A DNA stretch of 64,000 nucleotides from Rachicladosporium sp. CCFEE 5018. Taxonomy: Eukaryota; Ascomycota; Dothideomycetes; Cladosporiales; Cladosporiaceae. Shown in pieces: positions 1 to 10,797 of this stretch. The DNA lies in the NCBI GenBank assembly GCA_002077045.2, contig KZ111156.1, positions 555,444 through 619,443 of the forward strand, in the 5' to 3' direction. The notes beneath the pieces were generated by a model. That model worked only from the letters and a program-made list of their open reading frames with translations, searched no databases and was not told the origin of the DNA. Position numbers and translations under genes: made by a program. Position 1 is the first letter of the stretch. Each line of letters opens with the position of its first letter.

Positions 1-246
1 TGTGGTCAGGACGCTTGGGTACAGCCCCAGAATCGTGAGTTCTGTCGTCTTAACTTGAAGTCTTTTGCTGTCGCGTACAACACACGATAAGGCAATCAGG
101 CCAGAAATCAGGCCGAACAAAATTACGCTTCACATGCTTTCCTCGAACACGTCCAAATACTCTATGCGCCGGCACAAACCCTCACCTCACCGACCATCGC
201 TTCATACTTCAGTCATTCTCAGGTGTAGGCCTGACTATTCGCCACC

Positions 247-720
247 ATGTCTGACGCCACACTCTACGAAGAGACCTTTACGATTACCACCCTCACCCAA
301 GACAAGTACGATCGAGTGACCCGGGTGATTGGCGCTTCCAAAGATTCGGCTACGGCACTCTCTCTAGATGTCAATCATGAGCTATACCCAATGTCAGCAG
401 GTGACGATGTCTCGATGCTGCTGGCGACGACGCTGAACCTGGACGGCACGAAGGACGAGCGAGGATGGAGGGACAAGAAGGGAGAGCAGACGTTGGCGGA
501 TATGTACGACTATGTGTGCTATGGGAAGGTGTATCGGTTTGAGGAGGGGGAGGAGGGGAAGACGATGTGAGGGACGACATGAAGTGTTTGAGGATCACAG
601 CTGACAGCGTGCAGAAAATGCTACGTCTCGTTTGGAGGCCTCTTGCTCTGTCTCGATGGACCACACAAGAAGCTCTCGCCTTTGCGAATTGACCATGTCT
701 ACATGCTACTGAAGAAGTGA
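247..720 (+). CDS. RPB8: RNA polymerase I/II/III shared subunit RPABC3 (Rpb8)
   Basis: This is the small OB-fold subunit common to the three nuclear RNA polymerases. There are two exons, 247-566 and 615-720, joined across a 48-base intron (donor GTGAGG, branch CTGAC, acceptor CAG). They give 141 residues, close to the usual ~145. Exon 1 begins MSDATLYEETFTI and carries the family pattern YDRVTRV...LDVNHELYP and DYDYVCYGKVYRFEE-like residues. Exon 2 encodes the conserved YVSFGGLLLCLDG and ends in VYMLLKK. The start ATG lies in a good Kozak context (gccaccATG). The gene runs toward the Nudix gene. Identity is secure; the splice junction is inferred from the reading frame and consensus. Confidence 0.95.
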
Positions 721-1081
721 GCTGCATGACCAATGCTGTGAGCATCATATGTTGGAAGCTGATCAGCTTGCCTGGGCATTTCTGCGAAGACCACGACAGG
801 CGGCGAACCGGGTCGCAGCACCGCACAAGTCGGGCCACAGAACGTGCTGCCCGAGACCTCAGGCCGGTGACGAGAGCCTTGCTCCCTCAGCGCCGGGGGC
901 AGGTTATGCATCGACGGATCGAGCCAAGACGCATCGCGGCCGAGTGATTTGAACGGCCAGCCAACTCGCCTGGGTGGATCTTGCGGAACGGCAGCTCCGG
1001 CAAGATAAAGTGTCGCCATAGCACGCACGCCTAAGCGGTGAGATCATGGAGGAGTGGCTGCAAACTCTCAGGAAAGCCAGG
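721..1081. other. Convergent intergenic region
   Basis: This is the 3' space between RPB8 (+) and the Nudix gene (-). Open frames here are short and show no recognisable protein. I see no feature in it. Confidence 0.6.
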
Positions 1082-2227
1082 TCATTGCGTAGGAAACTCC
1101 AGTCTCCGATGCAGCCTCGCCACAAGCTCAACATAATCCTCATCTTCCGCAGTAATGATCCCATGCCTCACAAAGAAATCCAGCAACACAACCGCACAAT
1201 TCGGCTTGAAACTCCCATCCCTCAAATCCTTCTTCACCTCCTCCACACTCTTCAGCCCAAAACTCTCCACCTCATCATCGCTGGGCTTGGGCACAACATC
1301 ATCCTCCAACTTCAGATCATACACATACTGACACTCCGGCTGCAACAAGCCCGTCTCACCCCCTGCCCTCCGATCCCTGACGTGAAAGTACGTGACCGTC
1401 CCCACAGCCTTCGCCTTTTCCCTGACCATGTCTTCCGGCAGCGAAGCCTCCTCGCCAGCTTCGCGCACTATACTACCGAGCACGCTCTCTCCTGTAGCAA
1501 TCCCGCCAGCCACAGTGTTATCCAACATACCCCCGTACGTCTGCTTAGTCACCGCGCGCTTTGGGACCCATATCTGTAGCCCTGTATCCTCGCTCCTCGT
1601 GTAAGCTGTCATGTGGCAGCCGTATGTGACCACACCAAACAGCGCGGAGGCAGCGCGCTCGATGCTGAAGAGAAGCTCTCTATTGGGGCCGTAGACGGGG
1701 TAGAGTTCGTTCCGCCAGCCCTTCAACACCTGGAAGTAGCCTGTTTCCCGCATGGCCTGTGTTGTGAGGGCTATGGCTTTTGAGCGCTCTGCTTCTGTCT
1801 CGCCGACGAGTAGTGTGAGACTCCGCTCTGAATCGTTGATGCTCCAGTCTGGCAGGCCGCGGAAAGCTTCCACGACTGAGGGCAGGAGATAGCCAACCTC
1901 TACATCTGGGGACTTTGCTACATGGAGGGCGTAGTAGGTGTTGACGTGCGAGAGGTAGACCTTGGGGTTCGTGTGGTAGTAGGGGAAGTTATCGCATTCG
2001 TTTATCAGGTCTAGATAGCTTTTCGGGCCTGGGGGGATTGGGGAGGGGTCTTCGAACGACATCGAAGCATGCTTCTCGTTGAAGGCTGGCTCGGATGTGG
2101 AGGTAGGATTGGCGGAGGAGGATGGACCCGGTTCATCATCGTCGCTGAGGACCCGAGGCCAGGACGGCAGGCGGGGCAGGGATTTGGGGAGGTAGGACCG
2201 CAGGCCGGAGAGGTTGAGGGAGTCCAT
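1082..2227 (-). CDS. Nudix hydrolase with DUF4743 domain (thiamine-pyrophosphokinase-related)
   Basis: A single-exon protein of 381 residues. The open frame runs on to a TTG at 2284, but the first ATG is at 2227 (MDSLNLSGLRSYLP), so I start there. An N-terminal DUF4743-like region (about residues 60-180, with NTYYALHVAK) precedes a Nudix fold. The Nudix box sits near residues 240-262 (GGIATGESV...REAGEEASL). It keeps the metal-binding REAGEE glutamates, but the glycine near the end of the box is Ser. Proteins of this architecture resemble the Nudix half of fungal Tnr3 and plant Nudix-20/24, which act on thiamine diphosphate derivatives. That substrate is family knowledge, not visible here. 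No targeting signal is apparent. Confidence 0.88.
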   Translation of the reverse strand: MDSLNLSGLRSYLPKSLPRLPSWPRVLSDDDEPGPSSSANPTSTSEPAFNEKHASMSFEDPSPIPPGPKSYLDLINECDNFPYYHTNPKVYLSHVNTYYALHVAKSPDVEVGYLLPSVVEAFRGLPDWSINDSERSLTLLVGETEAERSKAIALTTQAMRETGYFQVLKGWRNELYPVYGPNRELLFSIERAASALFGVVTYGCHMTAYTRSEDTGLQIWVPKRAVTKQTYGGMLDNTVAGGIATGESVLGSIVREAGEEASLPEDMVREKAKAVGTVTYFHVRDRRAGGETGLLQPECQYVYDLKLEDDVVPKPSDDEVESFGLKSVEEVKKDLRDGSFKPNCAVVLLDFFVRHGIITAEDEDYVELVARLHRRLEFPTQ

Positions 2228-2620
2228 GTTGAAAAGATTGGTTCTCAATTCGAGCGATAGAGGACCTCTTGCGGCGAATACCAAATCAGGACATGGAACG
2301 CGCCGTTCACTTCGCTGCTATGGTTGTAAAGGTTGCAAGGTTATCAGCGTACATACTGTACGTATATAAGTGGGGCTGAAGTGTGAGCATGGGGAACAAG
2401 GGATGCAGTGATCGACGCAGGGCTCCTGAAACATGTTGAAGCATGAGAGGCACTCGACTCTGCTAATCTCTAACGACGACGACCATCACAACTACAGCGT
2501 GGTCAAGCTGCTCATCTACTCGAGATTTTCTTAATACAGGCCCACTGCGCAGCTTCCACCAACTTACTCGAACCTCGAAATCTCGACTCCAAGAGACTAC
2601 TGCCCCTCTCAGCCTGATTC
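2228..2620. promoter_or_regulatory. Upstream region of the Nudix gene
   Basis: About 390 bases between the Nudix start and the stop of the secreted-protein gene, both on the minus strand. It must hold the Nudix promoter and the terminator of the upstream gene. No motif stands out. Confidence 0.4.
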
Positions 2621-3957
2621 CTACCCTTCCCACCCATCCCCAAAGTGCCCTCCCGCCTTCTGACAAGCCGTCGCACTGGCCGCCGGCGTAGTAGTGACAG
2701 ACCAAGTCCACGTCAAAGTGAAGGTCTTCGTCACATAACCCCTCGTATAAGCCATCTCAGTGTTCACATCCGTCTTCGCCGACCCGGTCACCGTGGTCAT
2801 TTGCTCTGGCGCTCTGACTGTAGCCGGTGGTAGAGTGACATATGAGACGTCCGATACGAAGCTCGTGCTGACCAGCGTCGATGTCGGCGCGAAGATTGTC
2901 GTAGTCGCGATGTGTGCGTCCGAGGCTGTGACAGTGATGGTCGCGGCGTCGGCATCGCGCTTGGGGTGCGTGTGGTGGGGCTTGGACACTGGCTGCGCAG
3001 CACGTCCATGGTTTTCGAAGCGCTTCTGTTTCTGCGCGACGTTGACGGGGAAATCGGGGCGACCCTTCCAGCCTGCAGGCACCGGGTTTATGGTCGGTAG
3101 AATGCGGCAGACTGGATCTGGGTAGCGTGGTCGGTGTGGAATCGTGCAGCTGGCGGTGTGCGTCTCGGTGACTGTCGTTTGCTTGGCAGTCCATCGAGTG
3201 AAGGGGAAGGTCTTGGTGCTGGTTGTGGTGCTTGTGACTTCGGCGGGTGTGGCTGTCATGATCTGCGAATGTTAGTCGTGTATTCCCCAAGGACTTTGAA
3301 ACCGTTGCGTACATTCGTTGCTCCTGGATCTGTGACTGTTACGCTATTTGCCACAGTCGAGGTGTAGATGACAGTCGAGGTTGCTAGTCGATGTTAATGA
3401 GGCGCTCATTTTCGTCGCAGGTCAGGAAGCTTGGACTTACTGATCGTGGAAGTCAGGGGCGTTGAGCTCACTGTCTGTGTAATAGTCCCATATATAGTCG
3501 TAGTCTGTTGCGGCGCGGCGGTCAAAGTGAAGTCCCTTTGCCAGGCGAATGGGTTGCCATTCGCATTGTTGCCCAGCGCCAGAATCGACCACATGCCAGA
3601 GCTCATCTGGCTCTTCATAATGGGGCAAGTGGACATCTCATTAACATCGTCCGGTACAGTAGGCACGCTCGAGCACAGATACTGGTCAGAGGTCTGGTCA
3701 TTGACCAGCATGATCGCAGCGGTATCATTGTTGCAGCCTTCAAATTGCATGACGCACGTGAAGTTGGCCTGGGAGAGGGTATTGATGAAGTAGGAGCCGC
3801 CGTTCTGGAAGTCGATACCGTAGGCATTGCATGTCGAGTTTGCATTCATCTGCCGACGGAATATTTGCGCGGGCGAGGACGTCCTTCCTTGTTGGAAAGC
3901 ATAGGCTGAACTGTGCAGCACCCCTACCAAGGCCGCGATTGCGGCGGAGGCGACCAT
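2621..3957 (-). CDS. Secreted Ser/Thr-rich protein of unknown function
   Basis: Three exons (3957-3441, 3383-3313, 3262-2621) give 409 residues. Intron 1 has donor GTAAGT and acceptor TAG; intron 2 has donor GTACGC, a perfect ACTAAC branch site and acceptor GCAG. The frame stays open through both junctions. The N-terminus (MVASAAIAALVGVLHSSAYA) is a clear signal peptide. A region with paired cysteines (about residues 40-125) follows, then long Thr/Ser/Val-rich low-complexity stretches with FPFTRW and a dibasic KR near the middle. The last 30 residues contain no hydrophobic tail, so a GPI anchor is unlikely. I do not recognise a family. A cell-wall or extracellular role is inference from composition. 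Confidence 0.8.
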
Positions 3958-4335
3958 GCTGGCGAGGCGGAAGCGGAAAAATCAATGATGATGAAGGAAG
4001 CGCACTATACACACCTACATTGCGTCCATACTTCCACCGGGGTTTCTACTTGTGCCTTCAGTCTTTGACTTTCAGTCAAAATTGCGGAGGCATACAGCAA
4101 TAGAGACTTTGCTATTGGCCACATTCAGCGTGGTCTGAAAAGCCTGCGGCTCGTCTCGGGTTAGGTGAGGGGAGGCGACAAGAGGTCGGTTGGTACGAAC
4201 CGTGCCAGCAGCGAAGGTCAGCAGCTCGGACATTGTGGCTTTGGCTGTGACGATGGTCGAAATGCACGGAAGTCAATGCTTTGTACTCGCCACTAAATTG
4301 TACGTCTATACACTCTGCCCCGCGAGGCAGTCGAT
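3958..4335. promoter_or_regulatory. Upstream region of the secreted-protein gene
   Basis: This interval separates the secreted-protein start from the stop of the NADH dehydrogenase gene (both minus strand). Nothing beyond the expected promoter and 3' UTR is seen. Confidence 0.4.
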
Positions 4336-6475
4336 CTAATAATTCATCATGTCTGCGCGCAAAGTCAGCAAACCCAGTCACAATCCAAGGCACGGTCCAA
4401 CGAGTCAACTCACCTCTCCCAAACAGCGTCCTCTTTCCCCAATCCATAGCCAACAACACCCTCGTCCTCATACTCACGCTCTGCGCAAAGTACGCGCCGC
4501 GCCACAAGTAAGCCGCAAACAGTCCACCTCCAAATTTGTACCCGTTAATATCGAAAATCGCACCATTGCCGATGTAGGCCAGGGAGCCCATGTGATGGTA
4601 CTCGAAAGCTTTGTAAACAGCCTCGTCAATATCACCATCAGCCATATCGTTGATCGCCATGCCAGGTGCCGCGTGCGCGAGCTTATTGAACTTGTGCCCA
4701 AGGTAGACGCCCTGTTGATTAGCGCGCTGTGCCGTAGCAGGGAGGGAAGTCAGCTTCGAGTCGATCTGCTTTAATAGCTCGTTCAGTTCCGAGAAGTCCA
4801 GAGTGCCGGATCTGTCCGTATCGTAGGCTTCGAAGAGCTTATCCAGTCTTCGCAAGTGATCACCAGCTTGCGGGAAGCGCGATTTGACGCGTTTGGCCAC
4901 TCCTCGCCAATCCGCAAAAGTAATCTTCATCGCCTCGGGATCCTTGCCTTTCTCCCACGCGAGAGTGCGGAGGAACGTCATTATGTGATCGGAAACGTTA
5001 TTCTGCACTGTGCTGCAGTCCCCGACGCAATAGACGTCTCCTAACGGGGTGCCAGAGAGCCGGAGATGCGTGTCGGTTTCTAGAGCGTGGCGGTTGGTTT
5101 GAGAGTCTCCCAATTTCTTGGCGAGCAGCTGCGAGAAGTCTGTCTGTGCTACACCGGTGGACCAGAGACAGAAACCGTGGGGAAGCTCTTTCGTGACGAT
5201 CTGGCCTGTTTCATCCTTTTGCGAAAAGAGAATCTTATCGGGGCGGACTTCTTTCACGCGCGCATTGGTCTGGATGTCTAGACCATCATGGGCGAAGCGG
5301 GCTTCCGCGTATTTGCTTAGAGCTTCGTCGTAGGTGTTCAGGATGTGGCCTCTTGACTGAATAACGTGAACGGAGATCTCGTTTCGAAGGAGCCGTGGGT
5401 AATACTTGCAGAGATCTTCATTCAGCATGTCGTAGAGCTCGGCTGCGAACTCGACGCCTGTTGGTCCGCCGCCGGAGACAACAAATGACAAGAGGCGCCG
5501 GCGCTCGGAGTCGGTCGTTGTGGGCAAGCAGGCTATCTCGAGATTCTTGATGATCTTGTTGCGAATGTTACCAGCGTCGGCAATGTTCTTGAGAAAGTGG
5601 CAGTTCTCGAGACCTTTGACTCCATGAGGATTCGTCTGTGAGCCGACGCCTACAACCAGTTTGTCGTAGGGAACATAGAACCGCTGATCCTCGCCAGTGG
5701 GGCCGACGGAAGAGACCTCGACAAGCTTCTCGCTGAACTCGACATCCACTGCGGAAGCCTTTAGGAAGTGCCCTCTGACGCGCATTACTATGCGACGAAT
5801 TGGCTCCACGAGCGACCGAAGTTCAAGCGTACCGACAGTCGCTGATGGGAGCATGGGCGTGAAGAGAAAGTGGTTCTCCGGACTTATCACAGTAACATGA
5901 TAGTCTCCGGCGTTCAGTTGCTTCAGCAACGCCACGCTCGCCCATCCTGTTCCCAATATGACCAGCTTCGGCTTATGCTTTGTGTCCTTAGAATCCTCAC
6001 AGTCATCGTCCGAGAGGTAGTACTCTGCTATCGGCAGATTCTTTGGTCCACCTCGTCTTGGGTTCAGAGCCAGCTCTGATACCGGAATGTCTGCGTCTGC
6101 GCCCAATGAGCTGTACGTTGTGGCATCGTATATGAAGAAGCCAACTACCACCACGCCGGCAACGACAACGACGAAGCCGAGTGTTGCGAATGCTCGCGCC
6201 GCGAATCGCACTATGCGTGACTTTGACTTTACTGCCTTGACCTTCGTCTTGAGTGCGTTATCTACCGCTGCGGCTGTAGACTCGGCTCGTATGAGAACGA
6301 GTCTCGATATGGGCATCGCTGTGCGTCGCCGCCATGTTCGAGGGACTTGCTGCCGCACTGCAGAGGTGAGAGTCCGCTGCTGGCATTGGGAAGCGTTGCT
6401 GCGCGTAGCCCGGAAGAACTGTCGCGCAACACTGCTACGAGCGAGCCCATTGAGGGCGCGCGGAGTGGACGCCAT
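4336..6475 (-). CDS. Calcium-responsive external alternative NADH dehydrogenase, mitochondrial
   Basis: A rotenone-insensitive type-II NADH:ubiquinone oxidoreductase of the inner mitochondrial membrane. Exon 1 is 6475-4414 and exon 2 is only 17 bases (4352-4336). Removing the 61-base intron (GTGAGT, branch CTGAC, GCGCAG) changes the C-terminus to the family-typical FGRDMMNY. The product is 692 residues. The open frame extends to a TTG at 6493, but the first ATG is at 6475 (MASTPRALNGLAR) and begins an Arg-rich presequence. One membrane segment lies near residues 95-115. Two Rossmann motifs follow, LGTGWASVALL (~175) and VVSGGGPTGVEFAAE (~330). An EF hand, YDTDRSGTLDFSEL (~550), marks the NDE1-like, Ca-binding subclass facing the intermembrane space. 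Unspliced annotation would wrongly add about 95 residues. Confidence 0.93.
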
Positions 6476-7132
6476 GGTCGCGACTGCTTTCAATGCATCG
6501 CGAAGGGGGTCAGACGGATTGGGACGACGACGACGTGCAGCAAGGGAGAGATAGATGGTCTAGCAGACGGCGATGGAGCATTGATACTGCTTTTGATGAA
6601 GTCTACGGCGCCCGGCGGATCATATGTCGTTGTTCCGGCTCACGGCAGGTCTCAATGGCTACCTGGTCACGTCACGGTGCAGCATCTCGCATGACTAAGA
6701 GGCTTCCTTGGCAGATCTTGTATCTCCAAGACTTGATGCATCCTTACCTCTGTGCCATCGAGTCCCACTCCCTTGTACCAATGCACACATCGCTTCTCTC
6801 CACCCGCAGTAATTTCTTCGTGAATGTCGAACCTCTTCAATATCACACATCTCCGAATAGCAGCTCCGCGAATGGCCATGATGGGACAACGCCTCGAACC
6901 CGTATTGGCTCAAGCTCAGACACGTGAGCGAAACCTTACTTGCTGCAATGTACAGTGGCAACACCTCCTTGCATTCCCCTGTGTTGAGCGTACATCCTAT
7001 TCTGTTCTCTATCCTTGGCTTTACAGTCGCGTGAATCTCTATCTCCATACAGCCCTCATCGTGGACGCGACTCACGGCCACAGCCACATCGAAGGCCCCC
7101 CTTGAATCCCTGGGTCCGAAGCAACAGCAGCC
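6476..7132. promoter_or_regulatory. Divergent intergenic region
   Basis: About 660 bases between the NADH dehydrogenase (-) and the Cys-rich surface protein (+), so it should carry both promoters. Open frames in it are short and unrelated to known proteins. Confidence 0.4.
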
Positions 7133-7915
7133 ATGTCCTCCCTCACCCTCTCTGTCCCGTCCGGCCTGATCAGCACACCCTGGTGCATCGCCCCGCAGTT
7201 CGACACCTCCTTCGCGTCCTCACAATGCGCAAACTCCACCCAACAACCCTCCGACTTCCAAACCTTCTGCTGCGCCGGCAGCATAGTAGATACAACCCAA
7301 GACCTGTACAACTGGCCCTCGCCCGATAACCGCACATTCAACCTGCAGAATTTGGTATGCTGCCTAGTCCCGGGCTCGGACACGACGACGACGGGGCTGC
7401 AGCCCGTGCCCACAGCGCGACAGAGTTGCACGGCTGGCGCGCCGACGCCGTTACTAAGTTTGGCCGCGACGAGCACAGGGAACGCGGCGTATTATCCTAT
7501 TACCTTCACGTCTGGCAGTGTGTCTACGGCGAGCGATACGACTGTCTATGGCGACTACAAGCCTGTGCAGACGCCCACATGCCTGTGGGTGTACACCGCA
7601 AGCGGCGTGTCTCTTTCAGACATCACGGTGCCGGCGGCGCAAGTGAGCACCATGCCGCTGACGACGGATTTGTTCGGGCATACATATGGCGGAAGTGCGA
7701 CGAGTACGGAAAGCAGTGCAGCGGAGACGGGGTCTAGTGGAAGTGGGAGTAGCACAGCGGCAGGGACGACGGCCGTAAGTGGGACGGCGAGCGCGACGAG
7801 CTCGGGGACAGCAGCGGCAGCGACGACGAGCGCGAGTGCTGGAACGCGATTGCTGAGCACGAACGCGGGAGTAGCGGGACTCGCATGCCTGTTCGGCTTG
7901 CTATTCGGGTTATGA
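7133..7915 (+). CDS. Cys-rich, Ser/Thr-stalked protein with GPI-anchor-like tail
   Basis: A single exon of 260 residues. The first ~100 residues contain eight cysteines, including paired CC (FCCAG and LVCCLVPG), and several N-x-S/T sites. Residues ~190-240 are almost pure Ser/Thr/Ala/Gly, and the protein ends in a short hydrophobic segment (GVAGLACLFGLLFGL). That layout is typical of fungal GPI-anchored surface proteins. The oddity is the N-terminus (MSSLTLSVPSGLISTPWC), which is a poor signal peptide, so either a short 5' exon has been missed or secretion is weakly supported. Cell-surface location is inference. The gene is convergent with SEC1. Confidence 0.75.
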   Translation: MSSLTLSVPSGLISTPWCIAPQFDTSFASSQCANSTQQPSDFQTFCCAGSIVDTTQDLYNWPSPDNRTFNLQNLVCCLVPGSDTTTTGLQPVPTARQSCTAGAPTPLLSLAATSTGNAAYYPITFTSGSVSTASDTTVYGDYKPVQTPTCLWVYTASGVSLSDITVPAAQVSTMPLTTDLFGHTYGGSATSTESSAAETGSSGSGSSTAAGTTAVSGTASATSSGTAAAATTSASAGTRLLSTNAGVAGLACLFGLLFGL

Positions 7916-8013
7916 CCTGGAAAATGGAACAATGCCATCATGATCTATTACGTCTGCCTACTTGCTTGACATGCGCGAGATGCCACGTTGTAGAACTGGT
8001 GCCCATGCTCAGC

Positions 8014-10449
8014 TCACGCCTTATCCTTCTTCCCGAAAAAGTGATGTTTCTTCTTCTTCTCCGGGTCCTTTTGCAATTTTGCAGAGCTGTTCGCCTGTAC
8101 CGGCGCCGCTGCTGGTGCAGGCACATGTGGCCTTGCCGCAGCTGGACCTCCGCCATTCAGATTCATAGCGCCCATTACCTGCACCGGCGCCACCGCTTGC
8201 TGTCTCTGTGGTGCTGGCGCTAGCTTGGCGACTTGATCTGGTTCTGATAGGTGGGCGGGTGCTTGTTGTTTCGGCGCATCGGCAGGTAGTCCGAGTTGTC
8301 TGCGCTCGGCGCTCAGATCGGAGACTTGTCGGATGAACAGCGCAGGTGTGAGCATATGTGATGTGACTAGTACGACTTCCTTGCCTCGTTCTCGGCCAAC
8401 TTTGTAGCAAGCTCTGCTTTCGCTGTATGTCGCGCCTCCTGCCATGAAGAGGATGCATCGCTGCCTGTTCTCAGCACCTGCTGTGGTGCGTGAGCGAGCC
8501 CATGTGGGTTTCGCGGCGCGGAGAGAGGTTGCAGAGGCCAGGCCGGCGGAGTCTGCGCCCATGTCTAGAGGTGGCTTGGTGTATGGGAATGTTTGCGGAT
8601 CGAGGGAGCCGGCGGAGAGGGTTTCGAGGAGTGAGTGCAGGGCTGGCTGATAACGAGAGAGGGCGTATTCTTCCGCTAGGTTGGTGCCTGGCGGTGGTGG
8701 GACTGTAGGGAAAAGGGCTGGAGGCACAGGTCGAGAGTCTTTGAGCGTGCGACTAGTGTTTGCGCCAAGGAGCGAGAGATTTTGGATCGTGTAGGCGTCT
8801 TGGGACGGGAGCTGGGCGTGCGCAAGTAGTTTCGTCAAGTCTGCAGGTAAGACACCAGATCGGTGCAGAGTGTAGAGACACAGAAGGCGAAGGCGATCGG
8901 GAGGTGTAACCGAGGGTTCGTCGAGCATGCGGATCACTTGGTCGGCCATGCCTTTGGGTTTCTTGTAGTCTTCGTCCAGGCCTGTTGCAAGCACCTGCGG
9001 TATTTAATCAGTATGGGAAGATTGAGGTTTGTACGGGACAGCGCATACCTGCTCCACTGATGCGACATCCGGTAATTTGAATCTTTGGAACCGGTTCATG
9101 CTCTCCTGCGCCATACTAAGATGCAGATTATATGCCTCCTTCATCTCCTGGAACTGCGGCAACCCAGCCAACATATTTTTGATGGCACCCAGTGAAGCCG
9201 GATTGTCGTCCTGCTTGGTGAAGTTGGGATTGGCGTTCATGAACTTCTGAAAGTCGGCCGTGAGCTTCTCGATAATGTCCTTCATATGCTGATGTCGACT
9301 CTCGACCCAGATCTTATCCTTCTCGGAGATCTCGAGCTCCTTCTCGGATTGATCCGGCCGGCCCTCGTTCACGACTGTCTTGTAAGTGATTCTGTCACCT
9401 TCTCGTATCGGCAGAAGATCGTGGACCATCGCTTGGTACGTAAACTCATGCAGAAGTGGCGCCATGAGATCCATGGATCGATCGGTGATGATGAGTACGC
9501 CTCTCGCTCTACCAGTCTGTGGCGGGAAGTCTTCGTGGAACTTGGCGTACAGATCTAGCTCATCCTGGACGAATCTTGCAAGATGCGAGCATAGTATACT
9601 CGCCTCATGCGATGGCGTCGGGGGTTTATAGTATCGTATTATTGGGTATTCGCCAAGTGCCACGCAGACACCGACGATCTATCTCGCGGTCAGCATCATA
9701 TTACACATCTGTCCATGATACTTGCGCACTCACCTTCTGAGCAACATCTTCCATATGTTGCCGTACAAGACCATTGCAAGCCGGATGGAACAGTACAGGG
9801 AATGCCCATGGATCTCGAAACGTGACCAGATGTGACTCTCGCGGGAAGAACTCCACGTTCAACACTTTGAATAGCGCAATCTGCTCCCTCGCAGTCGAGG
9901 ACTTGTCTATTCGATCTCGTAGCGCTGGGTGTAGCACTATATCTGAGGTCAGCCTTGCCTTCCACCCTCAACACGGTTGGTCGCACTCACGACTCGTCCA
10001 CACCAAGAAAGCCTTCCTGTACTTTCTTTTGCCCAAGTCCGCCATAACACAGTCCACAATATGCGGCTGCGGCGTGAGAAAGTATATGGCGTCGACATCG
10101 CGATTTGTAGGGCGTCGTTGCTCAATCTGTTCAATGTCTGGGATCAGTCAGGCTCTTGTGCTTGTATCGAGCTGCCTGACACGGACGTACGTGTGATGTT
10201 TTCGTTCAAAATTGCGTCTTCCTCGAGGACATTGTCAATTAGGCGGCGGGACTCGGTGTCGACTACGAGGACTTTCCACTGCGCGTAATGATTAGAATGG
10301 GTCAAGCGTTGGGTCGCATGAGAAACGCACGTCGCCGCGAGTGGTTTGGCGGATCGTATTGAGGATTACTGCGGAGCGTAAGTGGCGAGCGTGCGCGACT
10401 ATGCGGTCGTGTGCTCACTCTCTCGCTGAGCATCTATGATCGACACCAT
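8014..10449 (-). CDS. SEC1: Sec1/Munc18-family exocytosis protein Sec1
   Basis: An SM protein that binds assembled exocytic SNARE complexes at the plasma membrane. Seven exons join in frame: 10449-10419, 10368-10331, 10278-10191, 10137-9991, 9942-9734, 9678-9049, 8994-8014. They give 707 residues (yeast Sec1 is about 720). The first two exons are only 31 and 38 bases. Together they encode MVSIIDAQRE and ILNTIRQTTRGD, leading into WKVLVVD, the classic SM N-terminus. Later landmarks are DAIYFLTPQPHIVDCV, GVLIITDRSMDLMAPLLHE and ILFMAGGATYSESRACY. The C-terminal ~100 residues are Pro/Ala/Gln-rich and end in a Lys-rich tail (KKKKHHFFGKKDKA). The gene is divergent from SUV3. Confidence 0.94.
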
Positions 10450-10797
10450 GTTGGCAGCGGTATGGCGCCGCACCGGGCCAGATCTCGATGTATGAACGCC
10501 GGCAGGATCGATTGCCACCTCTCTATCATCGCATGTATGTACACCACAGTCTCGATACTCTGTCCATATGTGAAGTGCTCACAGACAATAGGCCGCCATG
10601 TCGGTACCCGCAGTGGAAAGTGGCATGGCATGGAGGGGTGCGGTCATGGCTACTGTCGGCCACTCGATATATCACGCAAAACCGCGGGAGTGTCCGGCGC
10701 CAGCGAACATGCATCCATCATCGTCTTGTCGCAATGCCTATGGCATGTGTTTCGGTATAGGCTGCACTCTGACAATCGTTTTCTGCCACTCTTTGGC
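10450..10797. promoter_or_regulatory. Shared SEC1/SUV3 promoter region
   Basis: About 350 bases between the SEC1 ATG (-) and the chosen SUV3 ATG (+). The SUV3 frame is open across this stretch back to a GTG at 10411, but translation there would overlap SEC1 exon 1 and does not resemble a presequence. Confidence 0.5.

Noticed and set aside
4112..4413. C-terminal extension of the NADH dehydrogenase
   Set aside because: It comes from reading through a canonical intron; the spliced 17-base exon gives the family-typical end.
10411..10797. N-terminal extension of SUV3
   Set aside because: It starts at GTG, overlaps SEC1 exon 1 and does not look like protein; the ATG at 10798 starts a credible presequence.
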